NCBI RefSeq assembly: GCF_032197885.1
Contig: NZ_CP134159.1
Coordinates: 1,612,001-1,676,000 of the forward strand
Source: Levilactobacillus namurensis
Lineage (GTDB): Bacteria; Bacillota; Bacilli; Lactobacillales; Lactobacillaceae
Reading direction: 5' to 3'
Length of the DNA: 64,000 nucleotides
Shown here: piece by piece, positions 24,997 to 32,106 of the stretch
How positions within the stretch are numbered: the stretch's first letter is position 1
Layout of the letters: the number at the start of each line of letters is the position of its first letter
Notes under the pieces: generated by a model
Told to the model about the DNA's origin: nothing
Seen by the model: the letters and a program-made list of their open reading frames with translations, nothing else
The model's database searches: none
Position numbers and translations under genes: made by a program

Positions 24997-26646
24997 TTAC
25001 TGGTGAACTTCCATCCACTGGTAACCCCGGCTCATCCCCGCCGGGTTCCAGACGTAGCCGCTCACCTTGGCGTTCCACAACTCAACGGTGGCCGGTTGAT
25101 ACAACGGTACGACCCCTTGTTGGGTCATCAATCGCTTCTCGGCCGTGACCAAGTCCTGATAACGGGCAGTTGGCCGGTTGGCATCCTGATTCTCCGACTT
25201 TTGAATGGCGGCGTCGTACTGCGCATCGCTAAACCCACCATTGTTATTGGTGTTGCCAGTACTCATCAACGATAAGAAGTTGATGGGATCCGCGAAATCA
25301 GCACCCCAACTAGAGATGACCAAATCAAAATTCCCGGCGTTCGACCGACTCAGCCGCGTCTTATATGGTAGCGAGTTGAGCGTGATCTTCACGTTGGGTA
25401 ACTTGTTCAATTCGGCCTGCAGGTACTGTGCGACCGTCTTGGTTCCTGGTAAATCATCACTCAGTAAGGTCAACGTCAACTGCTTGGTCCCCGTGGCCTT
25501 TAACCCCGCCTTCATCAGCTTCTTAGCCTGGGGCAGGTCGTAGGCCACTCCCTGCTTAACATAAGCATCCCGGGCAAAGTCAGCCTTAGTCTTAGGATTG
25601 CGCGTCAGGTTCTGGGATACAAAGCCTAGCGGTGCCTTGGACCCGTCCCGTAAGACGTGACTGGCCAGCTGCTTTTTATCGATTGCCAAGGACAAGGCTT
25701 GCCGGACCTTCAGGTTCTTTAGAGCCTTGACCCGCTTTTGGTTCATCTGCATGTAGTACGTGGTTCCGCCAACGTAAGTCTTCAGATTAGGGTTATTCTT
25801 CAGGTTCGCCACCTGAGTCCCGTCCAGCGTCGTGGCATCCAAGGACTTCTTCTGGAAGAGGCTAAGACCCGTTGCTGGATCCGCTACGACCTGGAAGTTC
25901 AGCTTGTTCAGATGAATCTGCCGCTTATCCCAGAACTTGGGGTTCTTCACTAACGTCCAGTTCTGCGACGTACCTTGCCACTTAGTCATCTTGAACGGAC
26001 CATCGTAAGCCGTCGCACTGCTGGAATGACCATAATGGCTACCTTCCTTAGTCACTACGGATTCTTCTTGCGGGAAGAAAGTTGGGAAGGCCAGCAAGAG
26101 TTTGAAGTACGCCACGGGCTTACTCAACGTGACTTCTAGGCGATAATCCCCTAACGCCTTGACCCCTAATTGGGACGGTGCCAGTTTCCCGTTTTTAATC
26201 TGATCAAAGTTCTTCACACCGGCCATCAAGTAGGCGTACTCAGAAGCCGTCTTGGGGGTCACCGTTCGCCGCCACGAATAGACAAAGTCGTGCGCCGTAA
26301 CGGGCTTCCCGTCGTTCCAGTGATTGGTCTTCCGCAGATCAAACACGTAGCGCTTGCCCCCGTTAGACACCGTAGTCTTAGTTGCCAGAGCGTTAATCAA
26401 CTTTTCATCCTTACCTAACCGAAACAACCCCTCTTGGGTGTGGTAGAGCATGGTCAGACTGGTCGAATCGGCCGCCTTAGAAACGTCCAAGGTCGTCACC
26501 TCTGACTTGGCAGATAACTTAACGGATTGATCAGCCGCTAGCTTGGTCGACGATGAAGACGACGAATTAGATTTGCCGCAAGCCGCCAAGCCCCCCACGA
26601 CCAGCAGGGTCAGTCCTAGTAAGATACCAAAATGCTTTCCTCTCAA
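24997..26646 (-). CDS. OppA-type peptide-binding lipoprotein
   Basis: A 549-residue extracellular substrate-binding protein of an ABC oligopeptide importer. The lipoprotein signal ends in the lipobox LAAC-G, so Cys23 is lipidated. A Ser/Thr linker follows, then the SBP_5 fold with RLGKDEKLINALATKT, YVFDLRKTNHWNDGKPVTAHD (in two halves) and WGADFADPINFLSLM, as in Lactococcus OppA. It starts with TTG at 26646; AGGAG lies upstream and no nearer ATG exists. It follows an amidase gene by 15 bases and forms an operon with it. No permease or ATPase genes are adjacent, so it probably feeds an Opp system encoded elsewhere. Confidence 0.92.
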   Translation of the reverse strand: MRGKHFGILLGLTLLVVGGLAACGKSNSSSSSSTKLAADQSVKLSAKSEVTTLDVSKAADSTSLTMLYHTQEGLFRLGKDEKLINALATKTTVSNGGKRYVFDLRKTNHWNDGKPVTAHDFVYSWRRTVTPKTASEYAYLMAGVKNFDQIKNGKLAPSQLGVKALGDYRLEVTLSKPVAYFKLLLAFPTFFPQEESVVTKEGSHYGHSSSATAYDGPFKMTKWQGTSQNWTLVKNPKFWDKRQIHLNKLNFQVVADPATGLSLFQKKSLDATTLDGTQVANLKNNPNLKTYVGGTTYYMQMNQKRVKALKNLKVRQALSLAIDKKQLASHVLRDGSKAPLGFVSQNLTRNPKTKADFARDAYVKQGVAYDLPQAKKLMKAGLKATGTKQLTLTLLSDDLPGTKTVAQYLQAELNKLPNVKITLNSLPYKTRLSRSNAGNFDLVISSWGADFADPINFLSLMSTGNTNNNGGFSDAQYDAAIQKSENQDANRPTARYQDLVTAEKRLMTQQGVVPLYQPATVELWNAKVSGYVWNPAGMSRGYQWMEVHQ

Positions 26647-26661
26647 AATCCTATCTCCTCA

Positions 26662-28146
26662 CTACAATTTAGTTGTGTGTAACCATTTTAACTTGTTCGC
26701 CCGTTCGAATAAAGCCCCAAGTTGTAACAAGACCGCTTCTTGGCCCTTAGCCGCGTTGAACTGGATTCCCAGGGGCAAGTCCTCAGGGGTTACTGCCGTC
26801 GGTAAACTAATGGCGGGCTCCCCCGTTAAGTTCGCCTGTTGGGTAAAGGGCGAACGGGTCAGTGCCGGTAACCATTGGTCATAGATCAGCTGCTTTTGGG
26901 CTGCCGGGCTCAAGCTAGCAATGTCTTGCATCTTCGCAACGTGTTCGGGCGACACCAGCGAATCCCCCACCTTAGGCGCCGGCCAAGCCGTCGTTGGCGT
27001 TAAGATCACCGGGTACTGGGCATGGAGTTGGGCCATCTGCCAGGCCGCCTGATCCCATTGTGCCAACGCTAGGCTGTATTCAGCGGCACTCGTCTTAAGC
27101 CCCGTCTGGTACAACGCCCAGGTCAATAACTCCATGTCATCGGCCGTCAGCTTTCGCTGCAGGCTCGTAGCCAGTTGACTCATGAACGCCGCCGTTTCAC
27201 CCGCGTTCATGGTGTAATAACTTTCCATTAAGGCCACGCCATCTACGGGGATCTTCACTTCTTCCACGGCGTAACCCTGTTCTTCTAAGAACTGAGCCGC
27301 GTCACGAACCGCCGCCACTGCCGTCGGGCTGACCGGCGTCCCCACTGGTGAAACGGTGGAGAAACCAATCACACCTGGTCGGCATTTCTGCGAAAGTTGC
27401 GCCGCAAATCCTGGTTGCGCCAGGGGCGTCTGAAAGACCGCCGCGGGCTGGAGGGTCTGCAGGCTATCTAGTAAGGTCGCCGTATCGGCAATTGACCGGG
27501 TCAACGCAAAATCAATTGCCGCCCCCTGCCACGACCGCCAATCACTGGGACCGACCGGAACCCGGCCCCGCGTGGGCTTCAACCCAATCGTTCCCGACCA
27601 AGACGACGGAATCCGAATGGACCCGCCCCCGTCACTACCGGCCGCAATCGGGACGAATCCCGCAGCCACACTGGCTCCAGCGCCCCCAGAAGAACCACCG
27701 GGTTGGTAGTCTAAGTTCCAAGGATTCCGGGCCGGCCCGTAGAGTTGGGCATCCGTAATGTTTTTAAAGCCGAATTCCGGAAAGTTGGTCTGACCAATCA
27801 CGATGAAGCCCGCTTGCTGTAACGCCCGCACGAAGAAGCTGGTCTCCGTGGCCACGTTATGCGCTAAGAGGCGCGACCCACTGGTACTCGACTCCCCCTT
27901 AAGCTGCTGACCCAGCCCCTTTAACAGCAACGGGACTCCCAAAAAGGGTTGGCCCGTATCCGTCTGAGCGGCTGCCTCGGCCATGGCCTGCGCCTTACGC
28001 GTGGTAATGACCGCATTTAACTCTGGATTCTGTCGGTCGATCTCCGCAAACGCCGCCGTAATCAGCTCTTGGCTGGTTACCGCCCCTTCACGAATGCGCC
28101 GCGCCCAAGTGAGTGCCGGTGTGCCGACCCAATCTGTCACTGTCAT
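26662..28146 (-). CDS. Amidase signature-family hydrolase
   Basis: A 494-residue amidase of the Ser-cisSer-Lys type. The catalytic Lys is in LLLKGLGQ (about residue 76), the Gly/Ser signature GGSSGGAGASVAAG is at about 151-164, and SDGGGSIRIPSS (about 172-183) holds the nucleophile. It has no signal peptide and is cytosolic. It is not GatA: the partner genes gatC and gatB are absent and the sequence is of the stand-alone type. Coupling with OppA suggests hydrolysis of an amide imported as a peptide or peptide-like compound; this is inference. ATG 28146 has AGGAGG upstream. Confidence 0.85.
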   Translation of the reverse strand: MTVTDWVGTPALTWARRIREGAVTSQELITAAFAEIDRQNPELNAVITTRKAQAMAEAAAQTDTGQPFLGVPLLLKGLGQQLKGESSTSGSRLLAHNVATETSFFVRALQQAGFIVIGQTNFPEFGFKNITDAQLYGPARNPWNLDYQPGGSSGGAGASVAAGFVPIAAGSDGGGSIRIPSSWSGTIGLKPTRGRVPVGPSDWRSWQGAAIDFALTRSIADTATLLDSLQTLQPAAVFQTPLAQPGFAAQLSQKCRPGVIGFSTVSPVGTPVSPTAVAAVRDAAQFLEEQGYAVEEVKIPVDGVALMESYYTMNAGETAAFMSQLATSLQRKLTADDMELLTWALYQTGLKTSAAEYSLALAQWDQAAWQMAQLHAQYPVILTPTTAWPAPKVGDSLVSPEHVAKMQDIASLSPAAQKQLIYDQWLPALTRSPFTQQANLTGEPAISLPTAVTPEDLPLGIQFNAAKGQEAVLLQLGALFERANKLKWLHTTKL

Positions 28147-28215
28147 ATAAAACGACCTCCTATGATGATACCACTAATTTTATGTAAGTCACCTACTTGG
28201 ATTTACCTTACCCGG

Positions 28216-28244
28216 TTGTAAAACCGTTTTCAAGTCGTTATACT
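28216..28244 (+). promoter_or_regulatory. Promoter of the amino-acid ABC transporter genes with a cre-like spacer
   Basis: TTGTAA, 17-base spacer, TATACT. The spacer holds TAAAACCGTTTTCA (28219-28232), one base short of the cre consensus, so CcpA might compete with RNA polymerase. Confidence 0.6.
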
Positions 28245-28287
28245 TAAAAAGTCTTAAATCACAAACTCCGAAGGGACTGAAAACTTG

Positions 28288-29166
28288 ATGAATAAGACGA
28301 AAAAATGGTTGGTTTTAGGGTTAGGTTTGAGCATGGTACTGAGTGCGGGACTCGTTGGTTGCGGGAAATCCTCGACTCAGGCAACGGCTCAACAGGCAAC
28401 AAAGAAAAAGACGCTCATCGTGGCGACTTCCGGGACACTCTACCCGACGTCGTTTCACGATCCAAAGTCCAAGAAGCTAACGGGCTTTGACGTCGAAGTG
28501 GTCAAGGCGGTGGCCAAGGGGCTCCACAAGAAGGTCGAATTCAAAGAACTCGGCGTGGATGGCCAACTGACCGCAGTCAAGACGGGTAAGGCTGACATCG
28601 CCGCAAACGATTTTGGCCTGTCTCCCGCCCGGAAGAAGGACTTCGCCTTATCGACGGTCTACAAGCACTCCTTCAGCAGCCTGGTGGTCCGGGATAAGAA
28701 CGATTCCGGAATTCACTCCTGGGCAGACATCAAGGGGAAGAAGGCGGCCGGTGAAGCGGGGACCAATTACCAACGCCTTGCGCAACAGCTAGGCGCGAAG
28801 TTGGTCAACTACGACAACGTCTCCAACGACGTCTACATGCGCGACGTCAAGAATGGCAAGACCGACTTCATCATGAACGACTATTACCTGCAAAAATTGG
28901 CTCTGGCCGCAACGCCGCACAGCCAGTTGCACATCGCCAAAGGCTTATACTTTACCACTAGCGATGACGGTAGTGGTGTCGGCATGCTGATGAAGAAGGA
29001 CAACACCGCCTTGCGGAAACAAATCGACAAAGAAGTCAAGGTGCTGTTGAAGAACGGGACCATCAAGAAGCTGGCCGTCAAGTACTACGGGGCCGACGTC
29101 ACCCAGCAGCCCAAGGTTCACATCTCCAAGAACTTCAAGATCAAGTCACAGTACAACGGCCAATAA
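28288..29166 (+). CDS. Amino-acid ABC transporter substrate-binding lipoprotein
   Basis: A 292-residue family-3 solute-binding protein anchored outside the membrane. The signal peptide ends with lipobox LVGC-G (Cys about 26). The mature part shows the family signature GFDVEVVKAVAKGLHKKVEF and DIAANDFGLSPARKKDF, with later GEAGTNYQRL and DFIMNDYYL segments. This fold binds polar amino acids or cystine; the ligand cannot be fixed from sequence. ATG 28288 is chosen, though the TTG at 28285 is slightly better spaced from AAGGGA. The permease gene follows after 20 bases. Confidence 0.9.
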   Translation: MNKTKKWLVLGLGLSMVLSAGLVGCGKSSTQATAQQATKKKTLIVATSGTLYPTSFHDPKSKKLTGFDVEVVKAVAKGLHKKVEFKELGVDGQLTAVKTGKADIAANDFGLSPARKKDFALSTVYKHSFSSLVVRDKNDSGIHSWADIKGKKAAGEAGTNYQRLAQQLGAKLVNYDNVSNDVYMRDVKNGKTDFIMNDYYLQKLALAATPHSQLHIAKGLYFTTSDDGSGVGMLMKKDNTALRKQIDKEVKVLLKNGTIKKLAVKYYGADVTQQPKVHISKNFKIKSQYNGQ

Positions 29167-29186
29167 CCAGTTAGGGGGCGGACACC

Positions 29187-29873
29187 ATGCTCCATGACTT
29201 TACCATTCCGGGGTTCTTTAACGCCCCGCTCGCTTGGTCCTCGGTACCCCAGATTCTAAGGGGCCTACCGATGTCGGTATACCTGACAGCCGTGGCCTTT
29301 CTCTGTGCACTGATTCTCGGACTCTTCTTAACATTGGCCCAACTCAGTCACTGGCGCCTGCTTCACGGCATCGCGCGGTGCTACATTTCATTCATGCGCG
29401 GGGTGCCCATGTTAGTGGTGCTCTTCATTGTCTACTTTGGGTTCGGCGCAAACGCCCTGCCAGCGGCGATCATCTCGTTTACGGTGGTCTCCTCGGCGTT
29501 CGTCTCCGAAGTCTTTCGGTCCGCCTTTATGGGAATCGACCCCGGCCAGTACGAAGCCGCCTATTCCTTAGGCCTCTCCTACCCCAAGGTCATCCGCTAC
29601 ATCATCTTGCCTCAGGCCCTCCGAATCGGGCTACCGGCGCTCGGGAACATTCTGCTCGATATGTTTAAAAGCACATCGTTAGCGGCCATGATCACGGTCT
29701 CCGAGATGTTCATGCAGGCCAAGATTGTCGCGGGGGCTAATCAGGACTACATGACCATCTACATCACGATTGCCGTTCTTTACTGGCTGTGTTGTGTCGT
29801 CCTGACGGCGGGGCAAAACTGGCTAGAGCGACACTTAGATTACGACCGCCGCGCCAAGCAAGCCACCAATTAA
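29187..29873 (+). CDS. Amino-acid ABC transporter permease
   Basis: A 228-residue HisM/GlnP-type membrane subunit. About five membrane helices are visible, beginning with MSVYLTAVAFLCALILGLFL. The ATPase-docking EAA loop is EAAYSLGLSYPKVIRYIILP (about residues 131-150), and the RGVPMLVVLF motif near residue 72 is typical. It forms an operon with the binding protein. Unusually, no ATP-binding gene follows; a bidirectional terminator comes 6 bases later, so an ATPase from elsewhere must energise it. Confidence 0.92.
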   Translation: MLHDFTIPGFFNAPLAWSSVPQILRGLPMSVYLTAVAFLCALILGLFLTLAQLSHWRLLHGIARCYISFMRGVPMLVVLFIVYFGFGANALPAAIISFTVVSSAFVSEVFRSAFMGIDPGQYEAAYSLGLSYPKVIRYIILPQALRIGLPALGNILLDMFKSTSLAAMITVSEMFMQAKIVAGANQDYMTIYITIAVLYWLCCVVLTAGQNWLERHLDYDRRAKQATN

Positions 29874-29879
29874 GTCATG

Positions 29880-29913
29880 AAAAAAGCTTGTCCTTACCGG
29901 GACAAGCTTTTTT
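29880..29913 (+). terminator. Bidirectional terminator between the ABC permease and acyltransferase
   Basis: Stem AAAAAAGCTTGTCC / GGACAAGCTTTTTT with a 5-base loop, T-rich on both strands. It overlaps the last codons and stop of the minus-strand acyltransferase gene. Confidence 0.88.
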
Positions 29914-30964
29914 GAACCCCTAATTTAACCGCCGACCAAGCCCTATGCATCCCGTACGCTAAGGTAAAGGCCAGTAACCAGGTCCCCAAGTAACACGTCA
30001 GCATCCGAGGCACCAGCGGCCAGGCCGTGGTGAGCGACCAGAGTAGCGTCAGCCAAAAGACATGGCCTAAAAACGCCCGGTAAGCGTAGGTCGCCAGCCA
30101 GTGAATCCCGTTGACGGTGCGCCCCCAACGGCTGATCTGTCGGAAGCCCACCAGTGCAATCAGCAAAATAATCGCGAACGAATATAGCGTCGCCGACCAC
30201 TGATAGTAGCTGGCGTCAGCCAACTGAACGGGCAACCCCCGGTCGAGCAACTGCCAGGTCAGCCACCCGTAGGCCCCCGCCACAACTGCCAATAGCCCCC
30301 ACCGATACCGGTCAAGCCATTGCGTCCACCGGGTCCCGCCACTGGCTAAGGTCCCGGCCACCCCGTACGGCAAAAAACTTAGACAGATGCGGTCGACTAA
30401 GTACGTCGAAAAGTGGGGAAAGGCCGCTAACCAAGCGGCGTACACGACAAACGTCACCCCCAAGGCCCACCAGGAGCGATGGGCTTGCGTCCCACACCAC
30501 CGCGCCAGCCACCAAAAAGCGGGCATTACAATGATGAACTGGAGCATCATGCTGTTATACCAGAGGTGGGGTGCCGCATTCCCGTTGACGAACTGCCACA
30601 GAAAGCGCCGTACATCGTGGTAGGCTTGGTGCTCCTGCACTTGGGGAATCACCACCAAGTAGGCTAGCGTCCACCAAATGGTCGGCACGAACATGGCATG
30701 CCACTGCTGTCGGTAATAGTCCCGGTAAGCCCAGGTCGGCCGGTCTCGATAATGGCGCAGAATCGTATACAAGATGCCGAAGATGAAGGCTGGCGCCGTG
30801 AACTTGACGGCATCGTAAACCAGGCCCATCCCCCATTGCTGCCCCGCCGTGGGGGCTTGCGCCATTCCCAAGCCCAGTACCGACTGGATCATCACCAGGG
30901 TACACGCCGTTGCCTTGAGGTAATCGCCAATATCCGTTTGTCCTGCTACCCGTCTTGCTTGCAA
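29894..30964 (-). CDS. Integral membrane acyltransferase (acyltransferase family 3)
   Basis: A 356-residue multi-pass protein with about ten membrane helices, similar to family-3 acyltransferases that O-acetylate wall polymers or exopolysaccharides. Supporting features are the short N-terminal DIGDYLKATACTLVMIQSV helix, the Trp-rich loops with HLWYNSMMLQF, and the spacing of helices. The usual catalytic His near the end of the first helix is not obvious, so an acyl donor role is uncertain. The start, TTG 30964, has GAGGA only 2 bases away and may be wrong. It is monocistronic; the acceptor is unknown. Confidence 0.75.
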   Translation of the reverse strand: MQARRVAGQTDIGDYLKATACTLVMIQSVLGLGMAQAPTAGQQWGMGLVYDAVKFTAPAFIFGILYTILRHYRDRPTWAYRDYYRQQWHAMFVPTIWWTLAYLVVIPQVQEHQAYHDVRRFLWQFVNGNAAPHLWYNSMMLQFIIVMPAFWWLARWCGTQAHRSWWALGVTFVVYAAWLAAFPHFSTYLVDRICLSFLPYGVAGTLASGGTRWTQWLDRYRWGLLAVVAGAYGWLTWQLLDRGLPVQLADASYYQWSATLYSFAIILLIALVGFRQISRWGRTVNGIHWLATYAYRAFLGHVFWLTLLWSLTTAWPLVPRMLTCYLGTWLLAFTLAYGMHRAWSAVKLGVQKSLSR

Positions 30965-30978
30965 ATCCTCACCCCACT

Positions 30979-31008
30979 AAAAAAGGGGCACCCCTGTCGG
31001 AGCCCCCC
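30979..31008 (-). terminator. prs terminator
   Basis: GC-rich stem GGGGC / GCCCC with additional TCC/GGG(G) pairing, followed by six T on the minus strand. Confidence 0.75.
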
Positions 31009-31024
31009 AAAAACATCTGAATCA

Positions 31025-32011
31025 TTACTGCTGTTGCTTTTGAATCGGCGAGCGGAAGAGTTGATCCACTGGCTGTTCGTGATAAATCAGGTTGATGGCC
31101 CGACCAAATAACTGGTCAACGGACATGATCTCGAACTTATCGCTTTGCTTTTCTTCAGGAATCTGAATCGAATCGGTGACGACCACCTTTTCCAACTCGG
31201 AATCGTTGATCCGTTGCGTCGCATCCCCCGAAAGGACCGGGTGCGTGGCACAGGCAAAGACGTCCGCCGCGCCAGCCTTCTTCAAAGCTCCTGCGGCCAC
31301 CGTAATCCGAACCGCCGTGTCAATAATGTCATCAACTAAGATGGCGTGCTTGCCTTGAACGCTCCCAATCACGGCTTCTGGGTGAGCGGCATTCTCCGTT
31401 TCACTCCGGTTATCGATGATGGCGATGGGGGTCCCCAATAGCTCGGCTAGCCGCCGGGCCCGACTCACACCAGCATGATCCGGCGCCACCACGACCGTGT
31501 TGTCCGCCGTTAACTTGGACTGACCTTCAAAGTAGCTCGCCAGCAACCGGTCACTCTGTAAGTGGTCGACCGGAATATCGAAGAATCCTTGTAACTGGGC
31601 TGCGTGCAAGTCCAGGGCAATCACCCGATCCACCCCGTCCATCTGTAACATGGAGGCGACCAACTTCGCCGTAATGGGTTCACGGGAACGTGCCTTCCGG
31701 TCAGCCCGTGAGTAGCCGTAGTACGGAATGACCACGTTGATCTTCTCCGCACTGGCCCGCCGTGCAGCGTCGACCATGATCAACAGCTCCATCAAATTCG
31801 TATTAACGGGATCCGAGACGGACTGAATCAAAAACAGTTCATCCCCCCGGATACTCTCGTCGATACTGATTTGAATCTCACCGTCACTAAAATGCTTAAT
31901 TGTCGCCTTTCCTAATTCAACGCCAGCTGCCTGGGCAATCTTTTCGGCTAAGGGACGATTCGAGTTCAGGGCAAATACTTTCAATTTACCCGCTTCGACC
32001 TGTTCTGACAT
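31025..32011 (-). CDS. prs: Ribose-phosphate pyrophosphokinase with altered PRPP loop
   Basis: Makes PRPP from ribose-5-phosphate and ATP. The 328-residue protein keeps the [10 protein letters not shown] and [12 protein letters not shown] segments, the flexible loop [18 protein letters not shown] (about 100-117), the catalytic His in [15 protein letters not shown] (about 136), and [17 protein letters not shown]. The PRPP/ribose-phosphate loop, normally DDIIDTAGTI, reads [10 protein letters not shown] at 227-236, so the Gly-Thr that cradles the 5'-phosphate is Val-Arg. Lactobacilli often carry two Prs proteins, and this is likely the divergent one. Whether it is fully active is open. It has its own promoter. 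Confidence 0.88.
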   Translation of the reverse strand: MSEQVEAGKLKVFALNSNRPLAEKIAQAAGVELGKATIKHFSDGEIQISIDESIRGDELFLIQSVSDPVNTNLMELLIMVDAARRASAEKINVVIPYYGYSRADRKARSREPITAKLVASMLQMDGVDRVIALDLHAAQLQGFFDIPVDHLQSDRLLASYFEGQSKLTADNTVVVAPDHAGVSRARRLAELLGTPIAIIDNRSETENAAHPEAVIGSVQGKHAILVDDIIDTAVRITVAAGALKKAGAADVFACATHPVLSGDATQRINDSELEKVVVTDSIQIPEEKQSDKFEIMSVDQLFGRAINLIYHEQPVDQLFRSPIQKQQQ

Positions 32012-32060
32012 AACAGCCTCCTAAAGTTCTAACTGCGTTCATGAAGTCTTACTTGCTTTT

Positions 32061-32089
32061 ATTATCGCAATTTCGGCCGGGAAACGCAA
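32061..32089 (-). promoter_or_regulatory. prs promoter
   Basis: Minus-strand TTGCGT, 17-base spacer, GATAAT, just after recD2, giving a leader of about 43 bases. Confidence 0.6.
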
Positions 32090-32106
32090 CGATTTACCGA
32101 ACACTT

